Part shown: in pieces, positions 7,352 to 16,690 of the stretch | How positions within the stretch are numbered: position 1 is the first letter of the stretch | Layout of the letters: each line of letters begins with the position of its first letter | Assembly: GCA_041685145.1 (NCBI GenBank) | Contig: JAWLGJ010000002.1 | Coordinates: 62,001 to 126,000, forward strand | Length of the DNA stretch: 64,000 bases | Direction: 5' to 3' | From: JAWLGJ01 sp041685145 | Lineage (GTDB): Bacteria; Pseudomonadota; Alphaproteobacteria; Rhodospirillales; Magnetospirillaceae | Notes under the pieces: generated by a model | Told to the model about the DNA's origin: nothing | What the model saw: only the letters and a program-made list of their open reading frames with translations | The model's database searches: none | Made by a program: the position numbers and the translations under genes

Positions 7352-8923
7352 CTAAAGGGTGACGGTGGCCGCCTGGGCGCGCAGGGCTTCAAGGCGGGGC
7401 ATGGAGGCCTGCACGGCGGTGCGCTGCAAGTAGAAGCGCAGGCCGCGCAGCCCGCCCAGTTCCTCGCCGCCGCCGGCGCGGCCGGGGCCGCCATGCACGC
7501 ATTGCGGCATGACCACGCCGTGCCCGGTGGAACTGCGCCCCACGCTGGGGTCGATGACCAGCACGCGGCCGTGGGCGGCGGCGATGGCCGGCACGAAGGC
7601 GGCGACAAAGTCCTCCTCGGCCGAGAACACCGAGGCGACCAACGATCCGCCGCCCCGCGCCGCCAGCGCCGCCGCCTGGGCGGTGTCGTCATAGGGCATG
7701 ACGGTGATGACGGGCCCGAAGACCTCGACCGCGTGCACGGCATCGGCGGCCATCGCGTCGTCGCAGGCCAGCAATGTCGGCGGCACGAAGCACGCCCGCG
7801 CCGGATCGGCGCCGCCGGGGGCGTAGTCACGCCGGGCGCCGCCGGTGACGATGCGGGCTTCGGCGGCGAGGCGCGCGATGCCCTCCCAGGCGGCGGCCTG
7901 CTGCGCCTTGTTGACCAGCGGCCCCATCCGCACGCCGGCATCCGCGGGGTCGCCCACCGCGATGTCCTTCAGTTCCGCCTCCAGCGTCGCCACGGTGTCG
8001 GCATAGGCGGCGGGCGGCACCAGCACGCGGCGGATGGCGGTGCATTTCTGCCCCGCCTTCGAGGTCAACTCGCGCACCACCTCGCGCACCCCCAGTTCGA
8101 ACGACTCGCTGCCCGGGCGGGCGTCGGGGCCGAAACAGCACAGATTGAGGCTGTCGGCCTCGACGCCGAAACGCAGATTCCGGCCTTGGACATTCGGGTG
8201 GGCGCGCAGGGCTTGGGCGGTGTCGTGCGAGCCGGTGAAGGCCACCATGTCCCAGCGCCCCAGGGCGTCCATCAGGCCCCGGCCGCCGCCGCACACCAGC
8301 GACAGCGCGCCCTCGGGCAGCGCCCCGGCGTCGACGACGTCCTGGACCATCCGCCAGGCCAGCAAGGCGGTGGAGGTGGCGGGCTTGGCGACCACCGGCA
8401 CCCCCGCCAGCAGCGCCACCGCCGCCTTCTCCCACAACCCCCAGGAAGGAAAGTTGAAGGCGTTGATCGCCACCGCCACCCCCGGCAGCGGCGTCCAGAC
8501 ATGGGCGGCGCGGAAGTTCTCGTCGCGGCCCAGCGCCACCGAGTCGGGCTCCATCAACAGCCGCGCCTCGCCCAGCCCCTTGCCGAGGGCGGCGTAGTAT
8601 TTGAGCGTGCCAATGCCGCCGTCGATGTCCATCGCCGCGTCGGCGGCGGTGTTGCCGCCGTTGCGCCGGGCGATCTCGGCATAGGCCTCGCGGTTGGCGG
8701 CCAGGGCATCGGCGACGGCGCGCAGCATGGCGGCGCGGGCGCCGTAGGTCATGCCGCGCAGCGCCGCGCCGCCCTGCTCGCGCGCCCAGGCGAGCCCGCC
8801 GGCGAGGTCGACGCCCTCGGCATCGGCGCGGGCGAGTTCCTCGCCGGTGACGGGATCGCGCAGCGGCGTTCCCTCGCCGGCGCCCTCCACCCAGCGTCCC
8901 GCCAGATAGCTGCTCAGCCGCAT
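7352..8923 (-). CDS. boxD: 3,4-dehydroadipyl-CoA semialdehyde dehydrogenase
   Basis: A 523-residue aldehyde dehydrogenase of the BoxD/PaaZ-N type, which oxidises the ring-opened semialdehyde made by BoxC to 3,4-dehydroadipyl-CoA. Visible features are NAFNFPSWGLWEKAA (around residue 155), the nucleotide-binding region FTGSHDTAQ (around 228), FGVEADSLN with the general-base Glu, and AGQKCTAIRRVLVP with the catalytic Cys (around 295). I chose the ATG at 8923 (MRLSSYLAGRWVEG), a typical ALDH N-terminus. It overlaps the upstream hydrolase stop by 10 bp, indicating coupling. Confidence 0.9.
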   Translation of the reverse strand: MRLSSYLAGRWVEGAGEGTPLRDPVTGEELARADAEGVDLAGGLAWAREQGGAALRGMTYGARAAMLRAVADALAANREAYAEIARRNGGNTAADAAMDIDGGIGTLKYYAALGKGLGEARLLMEPDSVALGRDENFRAAHVWTPLPGVAVAINAFNFPSWGLWEKAAVALLAGVPVVAKPATSTALLAWRMVQDVVDAGALPEGALSLVCGGGRGLMDALGRWDMVAFTGSHDTAQALRAHPNVQGRNLRFGVEADSLNLCCFGPDARPGSESFELGVREVVRELTSKAGQKCTAIRRVLVPPAAYADTVATLEAELKDIAVGDPADAGVRMGPLVNKAQQAAAWEGIARLAAEARIVTGGARRDYAPGGADPARACFVPPTLLACDDAMAADAVHAVEVFGPVITVMPYDDTAQAAALAARGGGSLVASVFSAEEDFVAAFVPAIAAAHGRVLVIDPSVGRSSTGHGVVMPQCVHGGPGRAGGGEELGGLRGLRFYLQRTAVQASMPRLEALRAQAATVTL

Positions 8924-9735
8924 GAAGCCTCCCGATTGATTGAGCCCAGCCCGGCGACGAAGGCGCGCATCGCCTCCAGGCTGGCGTCGCGCTGGTCGCG
9001 GTGCGGCGAATGGCCGCAACGCGGCAGCACCCGCACCTCGCAAGGGCCGGCGACCTGGCGGGCGACGGCCTCGTACTGGGCGGCGGTGCCGTATTCGTCG
9101 TCCGCGCCCTGGATCACCAGCGTCGGCGCGGTGATGCGGGGCAGGTATTCCTCGATATTCCAGTGCCGGAAGGCGGGGTCGAGCCAGACGCGGTTCCAGC
9201 CCCAGAAGGCGACGTCGACATTGTCGCCGTGGTGGCGTTGCAGGCGGGCGCGCAGGTCGGTGGTCTCGTAGGCGACGCGGGCCTGGTCGATGCTGGTTAC
9301 CGACAGATCCTCGCAGAAGACGTGCGGCGCTTCCAGGATCAGGCCCGCCACCCGCGCGCGGTCGGGGGCGCCGCCGGCATGGATGATGGCGATGGAGGCG
9401 CCGTCGCTGTGGCCGACCAGCACGGCGCGCTCGAACCCGGCGGCGTCGAGCACCGCCGGCAGCGTCTCCAGGCCCTCGTCGTGCATGTAGCGCACCGGGC
9501 GCGGCAGCGGCACCGGGTCCGAGGCGCCGTAACCGGCGCGGCTGTAGACCAATGCCCCGGCGCCGGTGGCCGCCGCCAGGGCGTCGGGCACGTCGCGCCA
9601 CAGCGACACGCTGCCCAGGCCCTCGTGCAGGAAGACCAGCGGCGGCAGCCGCCGGTTACGGGCCGCGATCCAGCGGTATTCCAGCCGCCGGCCGTCGGCG
9701 TCCAGGAAACCGGCGTGGCTGTCGCGCGCCAGCAT
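8914..9735 (-). CDS. alpha/beta-fold hydrolase of the box operon
   Basis: A 273-residue alpha/beta hydrolase. The nucleophile elbow GHSDGAS (around residue 110), the acid region VIQGADDEYG (around 215) and the terminal RCGHSPHRD give a Ser-Asp-His triad. Similar hydrolases occur in many box clusters, where they are thought to act on a lactone or CoA-ester side product; the substrate is not established. It lies 4 bp from the ligase stop and overlaps boxD by 10 bp. Confidence 0.8.
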   Translation of the reverse strand: MLARDSHAGFLDADGRRLEYRWIAARNRRLPPLVFLHEGLGSVSLWRDVPDALAAATGAGALVYSRAGYGASDPVPLPRPVRYMHDEGLETLPAVLDAAGFERAVLVGHSDGASIAIIHAGGAPDRARVAGLILEAPHVFCEDLSVTSIDQARVAYETTDLRARLQRHHGDNVDVAFWGWNRVWLDPAFRHWNIEEYLPRITAPTLVIQGADDEYGTAAQYEAVARQVAGPCEVRVLPRCGHSPHRDQRDASLEAMRAFVAGLGSINREASCG

Positions 9736-9739
9736 CCGT

Positions 9740-11350
9740 TCAGTCGTCCTCCCGCACCCGCTCGCGCAGTTTGAAGCGCTGGATCTTGCCGGTGGCCGTC
9801 TTCGGCAGAGTCTCGGCGAATTCCACCCAGCGCGGATATTTGTAGGGTGCCAGACGGTTCTTGACGAAGGCTTTCAGTTCGGCGGCCATGTCGTCGCCGG
9901 GCTCGAAGCCGTCCTTCAGCACCACGAAGGCGTGGGGCTTGAGCAGGCCGTCCTTGATGTGCGCGACCACCGCCGCCTCCAGAACGGCGTCATGGGCGAC
10001 CAGGGCGGCCTCGACCTCGAAGGGCGAGACCCAGTTGCCGCTGACCTTCATCATGTCATCGGCGCGCCCGGCATAGACGTAATAGCCGTCGGGCTCGCGG
10101 CTGTATTTATCGCCGGTGTAGGTCCAGGCGCCGCGGAAGGTGTGCTGGCTCTTCTCGCGCTGGTTCCAGTAGCCGATCGCCGAGGACGGCCCGCGCACCA
10201 CCAACTCGCCGATCTCGCCGTCGCCAAGCGGCTGGCCGTCCTCGTCGACGATCATCAGTTCATAACCCGGCACCGGCCGCCCGGTGGTGCCGTAGCGGCG
10301 CTGTCCGGGGGGGTTGCACAGGAAGATGTGCAGCATCTCCGTCGAGCCCAGGCCGTCGAGGATCTCGACCCCGAAGCGGGATTCCCACCGCTGGCCGATC
10401 TCGGCCGGCAGCGCCTCGCCGGCGGAGACACACATGCGCAGGCGGGGCGAGCCCTTGTGGTCCGCCAGCGCCCGGTCGGCGAGAATGGCGCCATACAGCG
10501 TCGGCACGCCGCAATAGATGGTGGGCTGGTGCTTCTCCAGGGTGCGCATCACCGACTCCGGCGTCGGCCGCTCGGCCAGCAGCACGGCGGTCGCCCCGGC
10601 CCCGAAGGGAAAGGTCATGCCGTTGCCAAGGCCATAGGCGAAGAACAGCTTCGGCGCCGAGAACACCACGTCGTCCTCGCGCACGCCCAGAACCCCCTGC
10701 CCGAACAGGACGTGGGTGGCGGTCAGATTGCTGTGGCAGTGCATGACGCCCTTGGGCGCGCCGGTCGAACCGGAGGAATACTGCCAGAAGGCGACGTCAT
10801 CGCGGGTGGTGGGCGCCGCCTCAAGCTCGGCCGGCGCCGCCGCCATCAGGTCGCCCAGCCGCGGATGGCCGAAGGTTTCCTCGCCGTCGACGATAATGTG
10901 CTCCAGGAAAGGCTGCTCGGCCAGCGCCGGCGCGATCTTCTCGTACAGCGCCGAACTCACCACCAGCGCCCGCGCGCGGCTGTCGCGCAGCATATAGGCG
11001 TAGTCGCGGTCGGTGAGCAGGGTGTTGAGGGCGATGGGCACGATGCCGGCCTTGATGCCGCCCCAGAACAGCGCCGGGAACTGCACCGTGTCCAACAGGC
11101 ACATGGCGAAGCGGTCCTCCATGCGCAGGCCCAGGGCCTTCAGGGCGTTGCCGGCACGGTTGGCGCGCTCGGCCAGTTCGGCATAGGTGTAGGCGCCGGC
11201 GTCGTCGATCACCGCCGTCTTATCGGCGCGCCCCTGGTGCAGGTGGCGGTCGATGAAGGCCGTGGCGGCGTTGTAGTCGCGCGGCACGGAAAACGACGCG
11301 ATGTCGGCCGGAGCGGCGATGCTCCCCGTCTCGGCGAGGGTGTTCTGCAT
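9740..11350 (-). CDS. bclA: benzoate-CoA ligase
   Basis: A 536-residue AMP-forming acyl-CoA synthetase of the benzoate-CoA ligase family (Bcl/BadA). Motifs: YSSGSTGAPKGVMHCH (P-loop-like, around residue 180), DGLGSTEMLHIF (A5 region), YTGDKYSREPDGYYVY (A7), and PKTATGKIQRFKL with the catalytic lysine near the C-terminus. It activates benzoate with ATP and CoA. It is the only aryl-CoA ligase in the window, so its product probably feeds both the Box and the benzoyl-CoA reductase routes and is the likely BoxR effector. The start ATG at 11350 gives MQNTLAETGS. Confidence 0.93.
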   Translation of the reverse strand: MQNTLAETGSIAAPADIASFSVPRDYNAATAFIDRHLHQGRADKTAVIDDAGAYTYAELAERANRAGNALKALGLRMEDRFAMCLLDTVQFPALFWGGIKAGIVPIALNTLLTDRDYAYMLRDSRARALVVSSALYEKIAPALAEQPFLEHIIVDGEETFGHPRLGDLMAAAPAELEAAPTTRDDVAFWQYSSGSTGAPKGVMHCHSNLTATHVLFGQGVLGVREDDVVFSAPKLFFAYGLGNGMTFPFGAGATAVLLAERPTPESVMRTLEKHQPTIYCGVPTLYGAILADRALADHKGSPRLRMCVSAGEALPAEIGQRWESRFGVEILDGLGSTEMLHIFLCNPPGQRRYGTTGRPVPGYELMIVDEDGQPLGDGEIGELVVRGPSSAIGYWNQREKSQHTFRGAWTYTGDKYSREPDGYYVYAGRADDMMKVSGNWVSPFEVEAALVAHDAVLEAAVVAHIKDGLLKPHAFVVLKDGFEPGDDMAAELKAFVKNRLAPYKYPRWVEFAETLPKTATGKIQRFKLRERVREDD

Positions 11351-11418
11351 CGGATGTTTCCTCCCACAAGCTTGTTGTTCTTGCCCCGCGCCGGGGCCGG
11401 CCAGGCCGCCGCCGGGCC

Positions 11419-11910
11419 TCAGGCGCGGGAGAAACTGATGGCACCGTCCGGCAGCAGGTACAGAACCAGGGCCTCGCCGCCGGTGACGGTCGGATGATGC
11501 GCCGAACCGGGGCCGTAGACCAGCCAGCCGCGCGGATGGCCGTCGAAGCACGCCCCCTCGTCCAGGGGCATGATCATGTCGATCTCGCCGTTGGGATGGC
11601 CGTGGTGCGGGCCCTTGATGGTCGGCATCCCCACCACGTCGACGCTGAAGCCCCCCAGCTCGGCGTCGGGCTTGAAGACGCGGCCGAAACGGATGCCGCC
11701 GTGCTCGCGGTCGCACATCCAGCCGTCGGCCACCGCCTGGCGGCAGGTTGCCTCGATCTGCTGGAACAGCGCCCCGTCGGCCGGCACGGCGGCGTTCAGA
11801 TGCGCCTGCAAGGCGCCGTCGAGCGGGCGGCCGGCGATGGCGTCGACGACCTGCCGCACAAGGTCGTGGAAGTGGCGGCGGCCCTCGGTTTCGGCGTCGG
11901 TAACGCTCAC
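11419..11910 (-). CDS. DUF4863 family (cupin-like) protein of the box operon
   Basis: A 163-residue protein of the DUF4863 family, related to 4-hydroxylaminobenzoate lyase. A metal-binding-looking segment GPHHGHPNGEIDMIMP (residues about 100-115) and YGPGSAHHPTVTGGE suggest a cupin-type fold. I chose a GTG start at 11910 because no ATG fits and GGGGGAAG precedes it at good spacing. It is first in the operon ahead of the ligase. DUF4863 genes are common in box clusters, but a role is not established. Confidence 0.7.
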   Translation of the reverse strand: MSVTDAETEGRRHFHDLVRQVVDAIAGRPLDGALQAHLNAAVPADGALFQQIEATCRQAVADGWMCDREHGGIRFGRVFKPDAELGGFSVDVVGMPTIKGPHHGHPNGEIDMIMPLDEGACFDGHPRGWLVYGPGSAHHPTVTGGEALVLYLLPDGAISFSRA

Positions 11911-11981
11911 GGCTTCCCCCGTTTCTGCCGGTTTCGGGGCGCCGGTGCACGCCCGGCGCGACCAGGTGCAACGCGGCCTGA

Positions 11982-12010
11982 ATGCTAACATGCAACATAG
12001 CGCATGACAA
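11982..12010 (-). promoter_or_regulatory. promoter of the DUF4863-bclA operon
   Basis: On the minus strand TTGTCA (12005-12010) and TAGCAT (11982-11987) are spaced by 17 bp. The operator TGCAACATAGCGCA fills the spacer. Confidence 0.5.
11991..12004. promoter_or_regulatory. BoxR-like operator upstream of DUF4863-bclA
   Basis: TGCA-N6-CGCA, one mismatch from the TGCA-N6-TGCA consensus, located between the -35 and -10 elements of the operon promoter. Confidence 0.6.
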
Positions 12011-12115
12011 GGCGGGCCCGCCGCCGCCGCGCGTCCCGAACGCCACCGCGTGGTGGCGCGATTCGGCGCCCCGCGCCACAACCGTGCGCGCCAAGGGGAT
12101 GATCTTTTGCGAATG

Positions 12116-12129
12116 TGCGTTATAGTGCA
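12116..12129. promoter_or_regulatory. BoxR-like operator and -10 region in front of boxR
   Basis: TGCGTTATAGTGCA matches TGCA-N6-TGCA with one mismatch. It contains a plus-strand -10 (TATAGT, 12121-12126), with only a poor -35 (GATGAT, 12098-12103). This arrangement would give negative autoregulation of boxR. Confidence 0.6.
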
Positions 12130-13166
12130 TGGATGGCGCCCGGCCACAGTCCCCGGCGCGCCGCGCCGCCCTATATCCTATATATTGTCCGGTTTGGGCG
12201 GCCGGCGCGCCTGGCGCGCGGCGCCCCACGGGGCCGTTGAGGAGTGGAACCGGATGAACAGAGGCGATAGGGGCCGGACCGGCGCCGGCCGCGGCGGCGC
12301 CGACGACTTCGATTCCCGGGTGCAGGCGCTGGGCGCGCGCGTCAAGCGCCTGCGGGCGCGGCGGGGGATGTCGCGCAAGGTGCTGTCGGAACAGTCGGGC
12401 GTGTCGGAGCGGTATCTGGCGCAGATGGAGGCCGGCAAGGCCAATATCAGCCTGCAGGTTCTGCTGGCGATCGCCGGGGCGATGAACCTGGCCCTGACCG
12501 ACCTGCTGGGCGAGCGCGAGGACGAGAACCCCGACCTGGTGCTGGCGAAGCGCCTTCTGGAGGGCCTCGATCACGACCAGCAGGCCCTGGCCTTTCGGAT
12601 GCTGAAGGAGCGCTTCGCGCCCGAGCGGCGCCAGCGCACCGGCGCCGTCGCCCTCATCGGCCTGCGCGGCGCCGGCAAGACCACCCTGGGCCGCCAGCTC
12701 GCCGAGCATTACGAGGCCCCCTTCGTGCGCCTGGGCGCCCTGGTCGAGCAGATGGCCGGCATCGACATGGCGGAAATTCTGCTGACGATGGGCCAGAAGG
12801 GCTACCGGCGCCTGGAATACGGGGCGCTGCAACAGGCCGTCGCCCGCCACCCGCATGTGGTCATCGAGACCGGCGGCAGCATCGTCTCGGAGGCGCGCAC
12901 CTTCGACCTGCTCATCGGCTCGTGCTTCACGGTGTGGCTGAAGACCTCGCCCGAGGAGCACATGCGCCGGGTCATGGAGCAGGGCGATTTGCGCCCCATC
13001 GAGGGCAGCCGCCGGGCGATGGAGGACTTGCGCTCCATCCTGACCGCCCGCTCGCCCTTCTACAGCCGCGCCGACGCGCAGGTTGACACCTCGGGCCGCG
13101 CCGCGCGCGACTGCCTGCACGAACTGATCGATTTGTGCCGGCCCTATCTTGCCGCGGCGCCGGTGC

Positions 13167-13889
<723 letters not shown>

Positions 13890-13891
13890 GC

Positions 13892-14662
13892 TCAACAGTC
13901 CTCGTCGCCCGTGCCCAGATAGGCCTCCTGCACGGCCTCGCTCTCGCGCACCGTCGCCACCGGCCCGCTTTCCAGCACCCGGCCGTTGACCATGACGGTC
14001 AGGGTGTGGGCGACGCGGAAGACCGCGTCCATGTCGTGCTCGACCAGCAGCATGGGATACTGGCTGCGCAGGTCGAGGAGCAGCTCCACCACCTTCTCCG
14101 ACTCCTCCGGCCCCATGCCGGCCATCGGCTCGTCGAGGGCCAGGAAGCGCGGCCGCGTCGCCAGCACCATCGCCAGCTCAAGCTGGCGCTGCTCGCCGTG
14201 ACTCATGCTGCCGGCGGCGGTGTCGATCCGATGCCGCAGCCCCACCCGCTCGACCGCCTCCTCGACGCGCTCGCGCACCTGGGCGTAGCCGCGCGCCGGG
14301 CGCAGGAAGCGCATCGAATGCGGCAGCGCCGTCTGCGCCGCCAGCCAGACGTTGTCCCACACCGTCAGCGGCGCAAAGACGTTGGTCTTCTGATAGCTGC
14401 GCCCGATGCCCAGCCGCGCCACCTTCTGGGCCGGCAGGCCGACGACGTCGCGCCCCCCGAACAGGACGCTGCCGCCGCTGGGCCGCAGGTGGCCGGTCAG
14501 CAGGTTCACCAGGGTCGATTTCCCGGCGCCGTTGGGGCCGATGACGGCGTGCACCTCCTGGGGGCCGACGCGCAGGTCGACATTCGACACCGCCGCCAAG
14601 CCGCCGAAATTCTTGCCCAGCGCGCGCACCTCAAGGACGGCGGCGTTGCCCTCAGTCGTCAT
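13892..14662 (-). CDS. branched-chain-type ABC transporter ATPase (LivG-like)
   Basis: A 256-residue ABC ATPase of the LivG group. Walker A GPNGAGKSTLVNL (around residue 40), signature MSHGEQRQLELAMVLA (around 155) and Walker B FLALDEPMAGMGPEE are intact. LivG and LivF form the ATPase heterodimer of hydrophobic and branched-chain substrate importers; related systems import benzoate and hydroxybenzoate in phototrophic alphaproteobacteria. The ATG at 14662 overlaps the livM stop by 11 bp. Confidence 0.88.
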   Translation of the reverse strand: MTTEGNAAVLEVRALGKNFGGLAAVSNVDLRVGPQEVHAVIGPNGAGKSTLVNLLTGHLRPSGGSVLFGGRDVVGLPAQKVARLGIGRSYQKTNVFAPLTVWDNVWLAAQTALPHSMRFLRPARGYAQVRERVEEAVERVGLRHRIDTAAGSMSHGEQRQLELAMVLATRPRFLALDEPMAGMGPEESEKVVELLLDLRSQYPMLLVEHDMDAVFRVAHTLTVMVNGRVLESGPVATVRESEAVQEAYLGTGDEDC

Positions 14663-15719
14663 CGTCGGCCCCGCCCCCGGTTTCCCTCCGCCGGCCAAGG
14701 CGGTTCAGCCCCTCCAGCAGGCCCGCCAGCCCGCGCGGCAGCACCAGCACCATCAGGATGATGAGCCCGCCCAGCACCAGCAGCCAGTGCTCGGTCAGCG
14801 GCTCGATGATCACATGCAGAAGCTCCAGCGCGAAGGCGCCCAGGATGGCGCCGTGCAGGGTGCCGAGCCCCCCCAGGATGACCATCACCAGCACCGTGCC
14901 GGAATGGTGCCACGACAGCATCGAGGGATTGACGAAGCCGTACTGGCTGGCCGACAGAAAACCCGCCAGCCCCGCCAGCATGGCGCCGATGACGAAGGCC
15001 ACCAGCCGATAGGCATCGGGGTTGTAGCCGACCCCGCGCACCCGCTGCGGGTTGATGCCGATGCCGCGCAGCACCCGCCCGAAAGGCGAGGCCAGGAGCA
15101 CCCGCAGCAAGGCGTAGGTGCCGAGCATCGCCCCAAAGACGACATAGAAGAACGTCAGCGGGCTTTCGAGATCGACCACCTGGACGCCGAACAGTTCGGC
15201 GGTGGGGCGGAAATAGATGTAGGTGCCGTCGGAGCCACCGGCGAAACTGGAATCGTTGAAGACGTAAAAGAACATTTGGCCGAAGGCCAAGGTGATCATG
15301 ATGAAGTAGATGCCGCTGGTGCGGATGCTCAGCGCCCCGATGACCAGCGCCGCCGCCGCGCTGATGCCCAGCGCCGCCGGCAGGGTCAGCCATACGCTGG
15401 CCGCCTCGTATTCCGGCGCCGTCAGCGCCAGGGCATAGCCGCCGAGGCCGAAAAACGCCGCGTGCCCCAGGCTGACCATGCCGCCGACCCCCACGAGCAG
15501 GTCGAGGCTCATGGCGAAGATGGCCAGGATCATCATGGTGACCAGCTTTTCCATGATGAAATCATGCTGGGCCGGGAACAGCGTCGCCCCATAGGCGGGG
15601 TACAGGGCCAGCAGCACCGCCAGCGCCAACAGCGCCATTCCCACCCGTCCGGGGCCGCGCCAGCCGCCGGCGCCGGCGACGAGGGAGCGGGGGGAGGGCT
15701 GCAGCGGAAGCGTCTTCAT
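14652..15719 (-). CDS. branched-chain-type ABC transporter permease (LivM-like)
   Basis: A 355-residue membrane permease with about nine or ten hydrophobic segments and the family motif region GGMVSLGHAAFFGLGGYALAL (residues about 80-100). It pairs with LivH to form the channel. I preferred the ATG at 15719 (MKTLPLQP), preceded by TGAGGTG, over an in-frame GTG 15 bp upstream. It starts 7 bp after the livH stop. The C-terminus is Arg- and Asp-rich. Confidence 0.88.
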   Translation of the reverse strand: MKTLPLQPSPRSLVAGAGGWRGPGRVGMALLALAVLLALYPAYGATLFPAQHDFIMEKLVTMMILAIFAMSLDLLVGVGGMVSLGHAAFFGLGGYALALTAPEYEAASVWLTLPAALGISAAAALVIGALSIRTSGIYFIMITLAFGQMFFYVFNDSSFAGGSDGTYIYFRPTAELFGVQVVDLESPLTFFYVVFGAMLGTYALLRVLLASPFGRVLRGIGINPQRVRGVGYNPDAYRLVAFVIGAMLAGLAGFLSASQYGFVNPSMLSWHHSGTVLVMVILGGLGTLHGAILGAFALELLHVIIEPLTEHWLLVLGGLIILMVLVLPRGLAGLLEGLNRLGRRRETGGGADDDD

Positions 15720-15726
15720 CGGCACC

Positions 15727-16593
15727 TCAGGCACGCGCGAACAGGCCGGTTGGCCGCCACAGCAGCACCGCCGCCATCAGGGCATAGACCAGGAAGCTCG
15801 AAAACTCGGGCAGCAGCACGCGCCCGAAGGTGTCGGCCAGCCCGATGGCCAGGGCGCCCAGAAAAGCCCCCTTCACCGAACCGATGCCGCCGATCACCAC
15901 CACCACGAAACTGATGACGATGATGCTGTCGCCCATGCCGGGATAGACCGAGGAAATGGGCGCGGCGATCATGCCCGCGAAGGCCGCCAGCGCCGTGCCG
16001 GCGGCGAAGACCAGCGCGTTGAGGCTGCGGACATTGATGCCCAGGGTAGCGGCGACCTCGCGATTGGCGGCGCTGGCGCGAATCCACATGCCCAGCCGCG
16101 TGCGCTGGATGACCAGATACATGGCCACCGCCACCAGCAGGCAGATCCCGGCCAGCATCAAGCGGTAGACGGGATAGGTAAGGTTTTCGGTCAGCCGTAG
16201 CGATCCCTGCACCTGTTCGGGAACCGGCACGCCCTGAACGTCGGTGCCGAACAGGATGCGCTGCAACTCGTTCAGCACCAGGATGAGGCCGTAGGTCAGC
16301 ACCACCTGATCGAGGTGTTCGCGCTCGTAAAGCACGGTTATCAGGGTGCGCTCGATCACCCAGCCCAGCGCCGCCGCCAGCACCAAGGCCGCCAGCATCC
16401 CCAGCAGGAAACTGTCGAACTGGCCGGCGAACCACCACACCAGCCAGGCGCCCACCATGTAGAAGGCGCCGTGGGCGAGGTTGATGACCCCCATGATGCC
16501 GAAAATGAGAGTCAGGCCGCTGGCGATGAGGAACAGAAGCAGCCCGTATTGAAGGCCGTTGAGCACCTGAATCAGAAAGAACGTCGGGTCCAT
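15727..16593 (-). CDS. branched-chain-type ABC transporter permease (LivH-like)
   Basis: A 288-residue permease with about eight hydrophobic segments. The conserved GIMGVINLAHGAFYMVGAW (residues about 32-50) is the LivH hallmark. It is separated from the binding-protein gene by 97 bp containing a strong hairpin, a common arrangement that lets the binding protein be made in excess. Confidence 0.88.
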   Translation of the reverse strand: MDPTFFLIQVLNGLQYGLLLFLIASGLTLIFGIMGVINLAHGAFYMVGAWLVWWFAGQFDSFLLGMLAALVLAAALGWVIERTLITVLYEREHLDQVVLTYGLILVLNELQRILFGTDVQGVPVPEQVQGSLRLTENLTYPVYRLMLAGICLLVAVAMYLVIQRTRLGMWIRASAANREVAATLGINVRSLNALVFAAGTALAAFAGMIAAPISSVYPGMGDSIIVISFVVVVIGGIGSVKGAFLGALAIGLADTFGRVLLPEFSSFLVYALMAAVLLWRPTGLFARA

Positions 16594-16623
16594 AACCGGG
16601 CCTTGTGCGGGAACCGAGGAACA

Positions 16624-16660
16624 ACCGGAGGGGTCCGCCGTGTGCGGGTGCCCCTCCGGT
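16624..16660 (-). terminator. intercistronic hairpin between binding protein and permease genes
   Basis: ACCGGAGGGG (16624-16633) pairs perfectly with CCCCTCCGGT (16651-16660), with an inner CCGC/GCGG stem. It has no T-run and lies inside an operon, so it is more likely an attenuator or mRNA 3'-end stabiliser for the upstream binding-protein message than a full terminator. Confidence 0.5.
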
Positions 16661-16690
16661 CGCGACCGTCAGGACAGTCCCGTCGGTCCG

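Larger units (their letters stand above)
11911..12253. other. 343-bp divergent regulatory region between the box operon and boxR
   Basis: This gap has no credible gene. It carries two BoxR-type operators (11991-12004 and 12116-12129) and a promoter for each direction. An AT-rich stretch near 12170-12190 (TATATCCTATATATTG) and a GC-rich palindromic stretch near 12200-12230 lie in the boxR leader, which would be about 120 nt long if the promoter at the second operator is used. Confidence 0.7.
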